Of a stretch of 64,000 nucleotides of DNA, positions 52,686 to 60,717 are shown piece after piece. The DNA is from Nocardioides marmorisolisilvae (GTDB lineage Bacteria; Actinomycetota; Actinomycetes; Propionibacteriales; Nocardioidaceae), in NCBI RefSeq assembly GCF_003725775.1, contig NZ_RJSG01000002.1, forward strand, positions 744,001-808,000, written 5' to 3'. Position numbers and translations under genes: made by a program. Every line of letters starts with the position of its first letter. The first letter of the stretch is position 1. A model generated the notes under the pieces. It ran no database searches, was not told the origin of the DNA, and saw nothing but the letters and a program-made list of their open reading frames with translations.

Positions 52686-53845
52686 CTCCGTGGCACCGGT
52701 CGATCCGACTGCGGGTCGCCGCGACGATGTTGCTCCTGGCGTGCCTGTCTTCCGCGGTCAACGGGTTCGTGGTCGACGCCCAGGTGGCTCCCGCGGCCCG
52801 GTCCCAGCTCCGCGTCCAGGCCCTCGACGAGCTCAGGGTCGCGACCGCGACGTACGACCTCACCGGACGCGCGCCTCTCGGCTCGTCGGTGAGCCCCGGA
52901 GCCGTCCCGGCAGACCTGGTCGCAGCGATCCGGCCCGGTCAGGCGAGCACCGAGTACGACGGCCAGGTGATGTGGGCCGCGCTGCGCCGGCCGGATGGTG
53001 TCGTGCTCAGCGTGCAGGTTCCTGACGCGGGCATCCGTGCGCAACGCAAGGGCCTGCACGCGGCGCTGATCGCCTCCGCGGCACTGGTCGCGCTGATCGG
53101 TGCCGTCCTGGGGTGGCAGGTCGCCGGTTCGCTCACTCTCAGACTGCGTCAGGCAGCGCAACGGTTCGGGTCGAGCGGTCCCGAGGACGGCTCCGACGGG
53201 GACGAGGTCTCGGCTCTCGTCAACCGGGTGGAGGGCCTGACCGCCGCGCTGCGAACACGCCTGGACCGCGAGCGGGAGTTCTCCGCCGACGTCGCGCACG
53301 AGCTGCGCACCCCGATGACGGCCCTGGTCTCCGCCGCAGAGCTGCTCCCCGAGGGCGATGCCAACGACCTGGTCCGCCGCCAGATCGCTCGTCTGCGCCG
53401 GCTGGTCGAGGACCTGCTCGAGCTGGCGCGCGCCGAACGCGACGTGCATGGAGAGCTGGAGCACGCAGACCTGGCCGTGATCGCCGCCCAGGTGACGTCG
53501 GAGTTCCGGGGCGTCGACCTGGTCGTCCGCGGCTCGGTTGCGGTGCACCTGGACCCGATCGCCGTCGACCGCATCGTGGCGAACCTCGTCGGCAATGCGC
53601 TGCGGCACGGACGGTCTCCGGTGACGGTCGAGGTCGAGCACAAGACGATCCGGGTCAGCGACCACGGCAACGGGTTTCCGGAGGCACTGATCGCGTCAGG
53701 CCCGCAGAGGTTCGCCGCCCACGGGCCTACCGCAGGTTCGGGGCTGGGACTGAGCATCTGCGCTGCTCTCGCCGAGCGTTCGGGTGCTCATCTGGTCCTG
53801 GTCAACGGCACCCACGGTGCCGTCGCGTCGGTGGTCTGGGACTAG
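52682..53845 (+). CDS. Sensor histidine kinase
   Basis: 387 residues. Two membrane helices (VAATMLLLACLSSAVNGFVV near residue 12, then ALIASAALVALIGAVLGWQV near 125) frame a ~90-residue extracellular sensor. A HAMP-like linker follows. The H-box is EFSADVAHELRTPMTAL (His206), and the HATPase domain carries NLVGNALRHG, DHGNGFPE and SGLGLSICAAL. The extracellular sensor has no known fold signature. With the upstream regulator and the Cys-rich exported protein it forms a three-gene unit. Confidence 0.92.
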   Translation: MTPWHRSIRLRVAATMLLLACLSSAVNGFVVDAQVAPAARSQLRVQALDELRVATATYDLTGRAPLGSSVSPGAVPADLVAAIRPGQASTEYDGQVMWAALRRPDGVVLSVQVPDAGIRAQRKGLHAALIASAALVALIGAVLGWQVAGSLTLRLRQAAQRFGSSGPEDGSDGDEVSALVNRVEGLTAALRTRLDREREFSADVAHELRTPMTALVSAAELLPEGDANDLVRRQIARLRRLVEDLLELARAERDVHGELEHADLAVIAAQVTSEFRGVDLVVRGSVAVHLDPIAVDRIVANLVGNALRHGRSPVTVEVEHKTIRVSDHGNGFPEALIASGPQRFAAHGPTAGSGLGLSICAALAERSGAHLVLVNGTHGAVASVVWD

Positions 53846-53960
53846 GCCGTCCACCCACCTGAAACGGCTACCCGGTGCCTGGCACGAGACCGAGGGCAGT
53901 GATGCGCAGCTTGGCGTCCTAGGACCGGCCAGCCCCATGGATCGGTTCCCGATCCCGCAC

Positions 53961-53966
53961 TAGGTT
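53961..53966 (+). promoter_or_regulatory. Candidate -10 box, leaderless start of acyl-CoA synthetase gene
   Basis: TAGGTT with 6 nt to the ATG at 53973. Confidence 0.5.
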
Positions 53967-53972
53967 GGCCGC

Positions 53973-55502
53973 ATGATCGTTCCGTTCAGCGCCGCTGACT
54001 TCCTCGACCGCGCACTGGCCGTCTACAAGGACCGGATCGGGGTGCACGACGAGCCGGACCAGCCGGCGACCTCGCTGGGGGAGCTGACCTACGCCCAGCT
54101 CGGGGAACGCGCGAAGGCGATGGCCGCGAAGCACGACGCGCTCGGGATCGGTGTCGGCGACCGGGTCGCGTTCGTCTCGCACAACTCCGCGCGCCTGCTG
54201 AGCGCGTTCTTCGGCGTCTGCGGCTACGGCCGGGTGCTGGTGCCGGTGAACTTCCGGCTCTCCGTCGAGGAGGTCGCCTACATCGTGGAGCACTCGGGTG
54301 CGCGCGTGTTGTACGTCGACCCGGAGCTGGCCGACTCCCTGGCGGAGGTGAAGTGCGAGTTCACGTTCGTGCTCGGCGAGGACGCTGACCTCTACCTGGA
54401 CGGCGTCGAGCCGCAGCCGTGGGAGCACGAGGAGAACGCGACCGCGACGATCAACTACACCTCGGGCACGACCGCGCGGCCCAAGGGCGTGCAGATCACC
54501 CACCGCAACATCTGGACCAACGCGCTGACCTTCGCGCTGCACGCCGGGGTCACGGACCGCGACGTCTACCTGCACACGCTGCCGCAGTTCCACGCCAACG
54601 GCTGGGGAATGCCGTTCGCGATGACCGGTCTCGGCGTCCCGCACGTGATCCTTCGGAAGGTCGACGGTGCCGAGATCCTGCGCCGGGTCGAGAAGTACGG
54701 CGTCACCGTGATGTGCGCGGCGCCCGCGGTGGTCAACGCGGTGCTCGAGGCCGCCCAGGACTGGGACGGTCCGATCCCGGGTCGCGACAAGACCCGGATC
54801 ATCGTCGCCGGCGCCCCGCCGCCGACCAAGACGATCGTGCGGGTGCAGGAGGAGCTCGGCTGGGAGTTCCTGCAGATCTACGGCCTGACCGAGACCTCGC
54901 CGGTGCTGACCGTGAACCGGATGCGTGCCGAGTGGGACGACCTGCCGCCCCTGGAGCAGGCCGCCAAGCTGGTGCGTGCCGGCAACCCGGCTCTCGGCGT
55001 GACGCTGAAGATCGACGCCGAGGGTGAAGTGCTGGCCCGCTCGAACGTCGTGCTCGAGGGCTACTGGGAGCAGCCGGAGGAGTCCGCGAAGGCGCTCGAG
55101 GGCGGCTGGTTCCACACCGGCGACGGGGGCGTGATCGACGACGAGGGCTACCTGACGATCAGCGACCGCAAGAAGGACGTGATCATCACCGGTGGCGAGA
55201 ACGTCTCCTCGATCGAGGTCGAGGACGTCATCTTCAGCCACCCCGACGTCGCCGAGGTCGCCGTCATCGGCGTCCCGGACGAGAAGTGGGGCGAGACCAT
55301 CAAGGCGCTCGTGGTGAAGGCCGAGGGGTCGGCGCTCACCGAGGCCGAGCTGATCGCCTACTGCAAGACCAAGGTCGCCGGTTACAAGGCGCCGACGACG
55401 GTCGAGTTCCGCGACGTGCTGGCCCGTACCGCGACCGGCAAGCTCCAGAAGTTCAAGCTGCGGGCGCCGTACTGGGAAGGACGCGACCGCCAGGTCAATT
55501 GA
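53973..55502 (+). CDS. AMP-dependent acyl-CoA synthetase/ligase
   Basis: 509 residues. The AMP-binding motif is YTSGTTARPKGV (about residue 162), then IYGLTETSP, and the C-terminal swing domain with GWFHTGDGG, DRKKDVIITGGENVSSIEVE and the catalytic Lys in RTATGKLQKFKL. It activates a carboxylic acid to acyl-AMP and then to acyl-CoA; chain length cannot be told. The next gene starts within three bases of its stop and could be cotranscribed. Confidence 0.93.
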   Translation: MIVPFSAADFLDRALAVYKDRIGVHDEPDQPATSLGELTYAQLGERAKAMAAKHDALGIGVGDRVAFVSHNSARLLSAFFGVCGYGRVLVPVNFRLSVEEVAYIVEHSGARVLYVDPELADSLAEVKCEFTFVLGEDADLYLDGVEPQPWEHEENATATINYTSGTTARPKGVQITHRNIWTNALTFALHAGVTDRDVYLHTLPQFHANGWGMPFAMTGLGVPHVILRKVDGAEILRRVEKYGVTVMCAAPAVVNAVLEAAQDWDGPIPGRDKTRIIVAGAPPPTKTIVRVQEELGWEFLQIYGLTETSPVLTVNRMRAEWDDLPPLEQAAKLVRAGNPALGVTLKIDAEGEVLARSNVVLEGYWEQPEESAKALEGGWFHTGDGGVIDDEGYLTISDRKKDVIITGGENVSSIEVEDVIFSHPDVAEVAVIGVPDEKWGETIKALVVKAEGSALTEAELIAYCKTKVAGYKAPTTVEFRDVLARTATGKLQKFKLRAPYWEGRDRQVN

Positions 55503-55504
55503 TC

Positions 55505-56143
55505 GTGGTCACCTACCTGCTGGTGCCCAGCCCCCTTCTCGGACCAGCCACCTGGGCACCGGTCGCCACCCGCCTGCACGCGGGTGGGCACGGCGTGGTG
55601 ATCGCATCGGTCGACGACGTCGTACCGGTCGCGGCCAACCTGGGCACCGTGGTGCTGGTGCCGCACAGCAATGCGGGCTACCGCGCGTCGTACCTGGCTG
55701 AGCAGCTCGGCACCGTGCCGACCGTGTACGTCGACGCGGCTCTGCCGCCGGCCGACGCCAGCGAGACGACACTGGCGCCAGCGGCGTTCCTGGAGTTCCT
55801 CGCAGGGCTCGCCGACGCCGACGGGATCCTGCCGCCGTGGACGCAGTGGTGGGACGACCTCGGCGAGGTGTTCCCCGACGAGGAGACTCGACGCGCGGTG
55901 GAGGCGGAGGAGCCGCGCCTGCCGCTCGACTACTTCCGGCAGCGGGTGCCGGTCGCGGTCGGCTGGGCGAGGAAGCCGTGCGCGTACGTCGCTTTCGGTC
56001 AGACGTACGCCGAGGAGATCGCGTTCGCTCAGGAACAGGACTGGCCGGTGCACATCCTCGACGGCGAGCACCTGCACCAGCTGCACGACCCGGACGCGGT
56101 CGCTTCCGCGATCCTCGAAGCGGCGTCCCTCCTGGGCGTGTGA
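55505..56143 (+). CDS. Alpha/beta hydrolase-fold-like protein
   Basis: 212 residues from the GTG at 55505; a TTG at 55499 overlapping the previous stop is an alternative. The start TYLLVPSPLLGPATWAPVATRLHAGGH looks like the first strands of an alpha/beta hydrolase. VVLVPHSNAGYRASYLAEQ replaces the usual G-x-S-x-G with PHSNAG. The C-terminus has ILDGEHLHQLHDPDAVASAIL, with a candidate His. It may be an esterase of a divergent group or a non-catalytic relative. Probably cotranscribed with the acyl-CoA synthetase. Confidence 0.75.
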   Translation: MVTYLLVPSPLLGPATWAPVATRLHAGGHGVVIASVDDVVPVAANLGTVVLVPHSNAGYRASYLAEQLGTVPTVYVDAALPPADASETTLAPAAFLEFLAGLADADGILPPWTQWWDDLGEVFPDEETRRAVEAEEPRLPLDYFRQRVPVAVGWARKPCAYVAFGQTYAEEIAFAQEQDWPVHILDGEHLHQLHDPDAVASAILEAASLLGV

Positions 56144-56149
56144 GCCCGA

Positions 56150-56155
56150 TAGCCT
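56150..56155 (+). promoter_or_regulatory. Candidate -10 box, leaderless start of Nif3-like gene
   Basis: TAGCCT with 7 nt to the ATG at 56163. Confidence 0.45.
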
Positions 56156-56162
56156 TCGGCAC

Positions 56163-57293
56163 ATGCGAGTCGCCGACGTCATCGACCTGATCGAGGGCTG
56201 GTACCCGCCGCACCGGGCCGAGGACTGGGACGCGGTCGGGCTCGTCTGCGGCGACCCGGATGCCGAGGTCCGCACGGTGCTGCTCGCGGTCGACCCGGTG
56301 CTCGCCGTGGCCGACGAGGCGGTCGCTCTCGATGCCGACCTGCTCGTCGTGCACCACCCCCTGTACCTGAAGGGCACCACCACGGTGGCCGCCAGCACGC
56401 CGAAGGGCCGCGTCGTGCACCGGCTGCTCGGCGCCGGCTGCGGACTGCTGACCGCTCACACGAACGCGGACTCGCCGACCGGGGGAGTGAGTGCTGCGAT
56501 CGCCTCGGCCCTGGGCCTGCTCGACGTGGTGCCGCTCGAGCCGGACCCGCTCAGCCCGCGGGACAAGCTCGTCGTCTTCGTGCCGATCACCCACGCCGAC
56601 GCGGTGCGCTCGGCGCTGACCGAGGCCGGGGCCGGGCGCATCGGCGACTACGACTCCGCCAGCTTCACCTCGCCGGGCGAGGGGCGCTTCCGGCCGCTGC
56701 CGGGCTCGAACCCGACCATCGGCTCGATCGGCGACCTCGAGGTGGTCGAGGAGGTCCGCATCGAGGTGATCGCCGACCGCCACCTGCGCGGCGACCTGGT
56801 CTCGGCGATGATCGCGGCCCACCCGTACGAGCAGCCGGCGTACGACGTCTTCGAGCTGGTCGACCTCCCGGACGCGGACTGCGGCTCGGGACGCATCGGC
56901 CGGCTGCCGGAGCCGATCACCCTGCGGGCGTTCGCCGAAGCAGCGGCTGCGGTGTTCCCGACGACCGCGATCGGACTACGCGTCGCCGGCGACCCGGACC
57001 GGCTCGTCGAGACGGTGGCGCTCTGCGGTGGCTCGGGCGACTTCCTGCTCGATCGGGCTCGAGCGGCGGGTGCCGACGTCTACGTGACCTCCGACCTCCG
57101 GCACCACCCGGCCTCGGAGTCGATGGAAGCGGCCCAGGTCTACGGCGGCCCCGCACTGGTCGACGTCGCGCACTCGGCGGCCGAGTCGCTGTGGCTCCCG
57201 GTACTCCGGGATCGGCTGGTCGACAGCCTGGGCGATACGGTGGCCGTGCACATCAGCACCGCCACCACAGACCCCTGGACCTTCCGGGTCTGA
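56163..57293 (+). CDS. Nif3-like dinuclear metal-centre protein (DUF34)
   Basis: 376 residues, the long form with a PII-like insert. The N-terminal part has RVADVIDLIEGWYPPHRAEDWDAVGL and the metal-ligand region LLVVHHPLYLKG. The C-terminal lobe has VTSDLRHHPASES and LVDVAHSAAESLWLP, with His and Glu ligands. The family is widespread and its enzymatic role is unsettled (GTP cyclohydrolase I type 2 is a common but doubtful name). In M. tuberculosis the order Nif3 / zinc ribbon / RNase H-phosphatase is the same (Rv2230c-Rv2228c). It starts a three-gene cluster. Confidence 0.92.
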   Translation: MRVADVIDLIEGWYPPHRAEDWDAVGLVCGDPDAEVRTVLLAVDPVLAVADEAVALDADLLVVHHPLYLKGTTTVAASTPKGRVVHRLLGAGCGLLTAHTNADSPTGGVSAAIASALGLLDVVPLEPDPLSPRDKLVVFVPITHADAVRSALTEAGAGRIGDYDSASFTSPGEGRFRPLPGSNPTIGSIGDLEVVEEVRIEVIADRHLRGDLVSAMIAAHPYEQPAYDVFELVDLPDADCGSGRIGRLPEPITLRAFAEAAAAVFPTTAIGLRVAGDPDRLVETVALCGGSGDFLLDRARAAGADVYVTSDLRHHPASESMEAAQVYGGPALVDVAHSAAESLWLPVLRDRLVDSLGDTVAVHISTATTDPWTFRV

Positions 57294-57312
57294 AAGCCTG
57301 AGGAGACACGTC

Positions 57313-58056
57313 CTGAAAGCCGACCCCCACGTCCAGCTGCGACTGCTCGACGTCCAGGACCTCGACTCCAAGCTCGATTCCGTCCGCCACCAGCTCTCCT
57401 CGATCCCTGAGGCGACCGCGCTGGCCGAGCTGATGCGGGGTCGGTCCGACGTCGACGACGCCGCCCGTGACGCCCGGATCCTGGTCACCGACCTGACCGA
57501 GGAGCAGGCGCGCGCCGACGCTGACGTGGAGCAGGTCAAGGCCCGTCGCGAGCGCGACCAGGGCATGATCGACGCCGGCTCGATCTCGGACCCCAAGGCC
57601 CTGGAGCGGATGCTGGGCGAGCTGGAGTCGCTGGCCCGGCGGATCAGCGACCTCGAGGATGTCGAGATCGACGTGATGGAGCGGCTCGAGAACGCCCAGG
57701 CCGAGCTGGAGCACCGCAGCGCGGCGCTGGAGAAGATCGACACCGAGGCCGCCCAGCTCGAGGAGACCCGAGCCCACAAGGCGACCGACCTCCAGGCCGA
57801 GCTCGCCCAGGTCGCGGCCGAGCGTCAGGAGTCGGTCCAGGGCATGCCCGAGGACCTGATGACGCTCTACGAGAAGCTGCGCACCTCCAAGGGCGGTGTC
57901 GGCGCCGCGGCACTGCACCGCAAGGAGTGCCAGGGCTGCCGGCTGACGCTGAACGCCGCTGACCTGGCCGTGATCGCCGCCAAGCCCGCGGACGACGTCG
58001 TTCGCTGCGAGGAGTGCGACCGGATCCTGGTCCGCACGCCCGAATCCGGGCTGTGA
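57313..58056 (+). CDS. C4-type zinc-ribbon protein with long coiled coil (CTG start)
   Basis: 247 residues if translation starts at the CTG at 57313, with AGGAGA at 57301-57306 as ribosome binding site. The product begins KADPHVQLRLLDVQDLD, which matches the expected family N-terminus. The first in-frame ATG (57433) would remove 40 conserved-looking residues. A long heptad-rich helix (about 15-190) is followed by a zinc ribbon with CQGC and CEEC pairs (RKECQGCRLTL and VVRCEECDRILVR). The family (Rv2229c, CT398-like) has been linked to secretion or nucleic acid binding; no firm role. Coupled to the RNase H gene by a 4-base overlap. Confidence 0.88.
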   Translation: MKADPHVQLRLLDVQDLDSKLDSVRHQLSSIPEATALAELMRGRSDVDDAARDARILVTDLTEEQARADADVEQVKARRERDQGMIDAGSISDPKALERMLGELESLARRISDLEDVEIDVMERLENAQAELEHRSAALEKIDTEAAQLEETRAHKATDLQAELAQVAAERQESVQGMPEDLMTLYEKLRTSKGGVGAAALHRKECQGCRLTLNAADLAVIAAKPADDVVRCEECDRILVRTPESGL

Positions 58057-59231
58057 CCTGGTCCAGCGTCGTCGTCGAGGCTGACGGCGGTTCGCGCGGA
58101 AACCCGGGACCGGCCGCCTTCGGTGCGGTCCTCAAGGACGCCGAGTCCGGGGAGACCATCGCCGAGGTCGGCGAGACGATCGGGACCGCGACCAACAACG
58201 TCGCCGAGTACCGCGGGCTGATCGCCGGGCTCGAGCTGGCGGCCGAGCACGCGCCGGGAGCCGCGCTCGAGGTGCGGATGGATTCCCAGCTGGTCATCGA
58301 GCAGATGGCCGGCAATTGGAAGGTCAAGCACCCCTCGATGAAGCCGCTGCAGGCCCAGGCAGCCACCCTCGCGCCGGCCGGTACGACGTACACCTGGGTG
58401 CCGCGGGCCGAGAACAGCCACGCGGACCGGCTGGTCAACGACGCGCTGGACGGCTCACCGACGTACTTCGCGAGCTCGCCCGCCGACGGTGGGACCGCGA
58501 AGATCGCCGAGCCGGATCCCAGCCAGGCGCCACCGTCCCGTGGCTGGATGCCCCCGGGGGATCCTCCGACCACCCTGGTCCTGGTCCGCCACGGCGTGAC
58601 CGACCACACCGCGAACCGGCTGTTCTCCGGTGGACTCGGCGGGTCCAACCCGCCGCTGAACGACGAGGGTCGTGAGCAGGTGCGCGCGACCGGGGAGTGG
58701 CTGGCCCCGCTCGCGGGCGCGGTGGACGCTCTGGTCACGAGCCCGGTACGCCGTACGGCGGAGTCGGCGGAGATCCTCGGCTCGCGACTGGGCCTGACCG
58801 CGAAGGTCGAGGACGGGATCGCCGAGATGGAGTTCGGTGCCTGGGACGGCATGACGTTCGTGCAGATCCAGGAGACCTATCCCGACGACCTCTCCTCGTG
58901 GCTGGGCAGCCTGGAGTTCGCGCCCACCGGGGGAGAGTCGTTCCGCGTGGTGCAGGAGCGTGTGCTGGCCGGACGCGACCGGATCCTCGCCGACCACACC
59001 GGCCAGACCGTGCTGGTGGTCAGCCACGTGACGCCGATCAAGACCCTCGTCGCGGACGCTCTGGGCGCGCCGCTGGAGGCCATCTACAAGATGGAGCTCT
59101 CGCCCGCCTCGGTCACCGTGATCTCGTACTTCCGGGGCAACCCGCCGAACTCCGGACGCGAGGACGACCACCTCCTGGCGAGCCTCCGGCTGTACAACGG
59201 GCGTCCGACCGACGCGCCGTTCGCAGTGTGA
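58053..59231 (+). CDS. Bifunctional RNase H/acid phosphatase (CobC-like)
   Basis: 392 residues from the GTG at 58053. Residues ~1-135 form a type I RNase H domain: VVVEADGGSRGNPGP (Asp11), TNNVAEYRGLIAGLE, VRMDSQLVIEQMAGNW and ENSHADRLVNDALDG. After a ~35-residue linker, a histidine phosphatase domain follows: LVLVRHGVTDHT, LVTSPVRRTAESAEIL, and VVSHVTPIKTLV. The same fusion is M. tuberculosis Rv2228c, where the phosphatase part is related to alpha-ribazole phosphatase. It removes RNA from RNA-DNA hybrids and may also act in cobalamin assembly. Overlaps the zinc-ribbon gene stop. Confidence 0.95.
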   Translation: MTWSSVVVEADGGSRGNPGPAAFGAVLKDAESGETIAEVGETIGTATNNVAEYRGLIAGLELAAEHAPGAALEVRMDSQLVIEQMAGNWKVKHPSMKPLQAQAATLAPAGTTYTWVPRAENSHADRLVNDALDGSPTYFASSPADGGTAKIAEPDPSQAPPSRGWMPPGDPPTTLVLVRHGVTDHTANRLFSGGLGGSNPPLNDEGREQVRATGEWLAPLAGAVDALVTSPVRRTAESAEILGSRLGLTAKVEDGIAEMEFGAWDGMTFVQIQETYPDDLSSWLGSLEFAPTGGESFRVVQERVLAGRDRILADHTGQTVLVVSHVTPIKTLVADALGAPLEAIYKMELSPASVTVISYFRGNPPNSGREDDHLLASLRLYNGRPTDAPFAV

Positions 59232-59391
59232 GCCCTCGGAACGGCCGCGATCTGTCTAGTCCGGTTTGTCCGTTTCTCTACGCGTGAGTCGAGAAACTCT
59301 CGACCGATATCTCATGCTTGAATCTGGTATGGACTAGACCGTCCCTTTTGGATGTTTGATCCGCATGTGGTTGAGCCGTCACGCTTCTCCC

Positions 59392-59655
59392 ATGACCCGC
59401 ACTCGCATCGCCACCGCCGTGGCCGCCCTCGCTGTCGCCGGAGCCTCGATCACCGTCATCGTCCCGGCCACGTTCGCCAACGGCAACGCCCACGGCAACG
59501 GCGGTGCCGACAAGCCGGCGCAGTGCGTGCCTGGTACCTGCCCCGGTGACCCGCTGCCGGGCACCCAGGACCCGGAGAGCTACGACATCGGCACCCCGCC
59601 GACCGTGGACGGCGACGTCGACCTGGGTGGCGGCGACGCGCCTGTTGCTCAGTAA
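59392..59655 (+). CDS. Small hypothetical secreted protein
   Basis: 87 residues from the ATG at 59392; an ATG at 59356 would add 12. The signal peptide is TRTRIATAVAALAVAGASITVIVPATFA. The mature part is short, glycine- and proline-rich with a CVPGTC pair and an acidic tail. No family. The 160-base spacer 59232-59391 carries a partial palindrome near 59330 but nothing firmly assigned. Confidence 0.6.
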   Translation: MTRTRIATAVAALAVAGASITVIVPATFANGNAHGNGGADKPAQCVPGTCPGDPLPGTQDPESYDIGTPPTVDGDVDLGGGDAPVAQ

Positions 59656-59718
59656 CGCACGTTCGCAGGCTTGACCGCGATCGACGTAATACCGCTGCCG
59701 GGCCATCGTCGTCTGAGC

Positions 59719-59922
59719 ATGGTGACAGCCACGATGACAACCAAGGGGCGCGTTACGGTGCCGAAGTTCCTGCGCGACGAGTTGAAGCTATCGCCGGGCG
59801 CGAAGATCGAGTTTGTGCGAGTCGGCCCGGGCGAGTACAGCTTGAGCCTCACGGCACCGGAAGGCCTGGCCGAGGAGACGCTCGGCGCCAAGGCTCGCGC
59901 TGGTTCTGCTACAGCTCGCTGA
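59719..59922 (+). CDS. AbrB/MazE/SpoVT-type DNA-binding protein, orphan
   Basis: 67 residues from the ATG at 59719. The swapped-hairpin pattern is clear: TATMTTKGRVTVPKFLRDELKLSPGAKIEFVRVGPGEYSL split over two strands and a turn. This is the antitoxin-like transcription regulator fold. No toxin gene (PemK/MazF or PIN) lies beside it: the next gene is yaaA on the opposite strand, overlapping its end by 14 bases. It may be an orphan regulator or a relic of a toxin-antitoxin pair. Confidence 0.8.
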   Translation: MVTATMTTKGRVTVPKFLRDELKLSPGAKIEFVRVGPGEYSLSLTAPEGLAEETLGAKARAGSATAR

Positions 59923-60688
59923 CCACGACGTCGAGCTGCTGACCGGTTTTCGTGACCGGGTGCAGCTCGACGTTCCAGCCCAGATCCGTCAGGTGCTTGG
60001 CGAGGGCGGTCGGCGTTTCCGGCTTGCGGCCGTCGAGCAGCAGGTCGCGCACGATCCGGCCCTTGGTCGCCTTGTTGAAGTGGCTGACCACCTTGCGCTG
60101 TCCGTTGTGCTCGTGCAGCACCCGGACGGTCGCGACCTTCTTCGCGATCTCCGGGGAGGGCCGCCAGAAGCCGGCGTACATCGAGGAGCGCAGGTCGATC
60201 ACCAGGCCGTTGCCAGCGGCCGGCGCGAGGACCGTGTCGAGGTGGTCGCGCCAGTAGCTGCTGACGATGCCGATGCCCGGCAGGTTGGTGTCGCCCGAGA
60301 GCCGGTACGACGGGATCGCATCGCTCGGGCGCACCACCCCGAACAGCGAGGACATGATCGCCAGCCACCGCGTCGCGCGCCCGCGGGCGGCTCCGGTGAG
60401 CGTTGCCAGGTCGAGGGCGTCGTACAGGACCCCGGTGTAGATCTTGTCCGCCCGGGCGGTGGGCGCCTCGTGCAGCAGCGTGTTCCCGTCGAGATGGTGG
60501 GCCTGGGTCGGCCCGAGCCCGAGGGCTGCCGCAGCCTTGTCCGGGTCGTTCGCGCACAGGTCGACGAGTGCGGCGAGCAGTGTCGCGCGAGCACCGGTGA
60601 GCTCGGGGCTCTCGAGGGCGTCGAGGCTGAGCGGCTTGCCGCGTCGCGGAGAGAACTTGCCCTCGGACGGCGGCAGCAGGATCAGCAC
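59909..60688 (-). CDS. yaaA: Peroxide stress protein YaaA (DUF328)
   Basis: 259 residues from the GTG at 60688, with AGGAGA 8 bases upstream; upstream in-frame starts are not needed. It begins LILLPPSEGKFSPRRGKPL, the YaaA signature, and contains IMSSLFGVVRPSDAIPSYRLS and VVSHFNKATKGRIVRDLL. YaaA lowers free iron during hydrogen peroxide stress and has a DNA-binding fold. Divergent from the RNB nuclease gene, with only 29 bases between starts. Confidence 0.92.
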   Translation of the reverse strand: MLILLPPSEGKFSPRRGKPLSLDALESPELTGARATLLAALVDLCANDPDKAAAALGLGPTQAHHLDGNTLLHEAPTARADKIYTGVLYDALDLATLTGAARGRATRWLAIMSSLFGVVRPSDAIPSYRLSGDTNLPGIGIVSSYWRDHLDTVLAPAAGNGLVIDLRSSMYAGFWRPSPEIAKKVATVRVLHEHNGQRKVVSHFNKATKGRIVRDLLLDGRKPETPTALAKHLTDLGWNVELHPVTKTGQQLDVVVSEL

Positions 60689-60705
60689 GGCTGAAGTCTC
60701 CTGCA

Positions 60706-60711
60706 TAGGGT
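60706..60711 (+). promoter_or_regulatory. Candidate -10 box, leaderless start of RNB nuclease gene
   Basis: TAGGGT with 6 nt to the GTG at 60718. Confidence 0.5.
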
Positions 60712-60717
60712 GGACGC

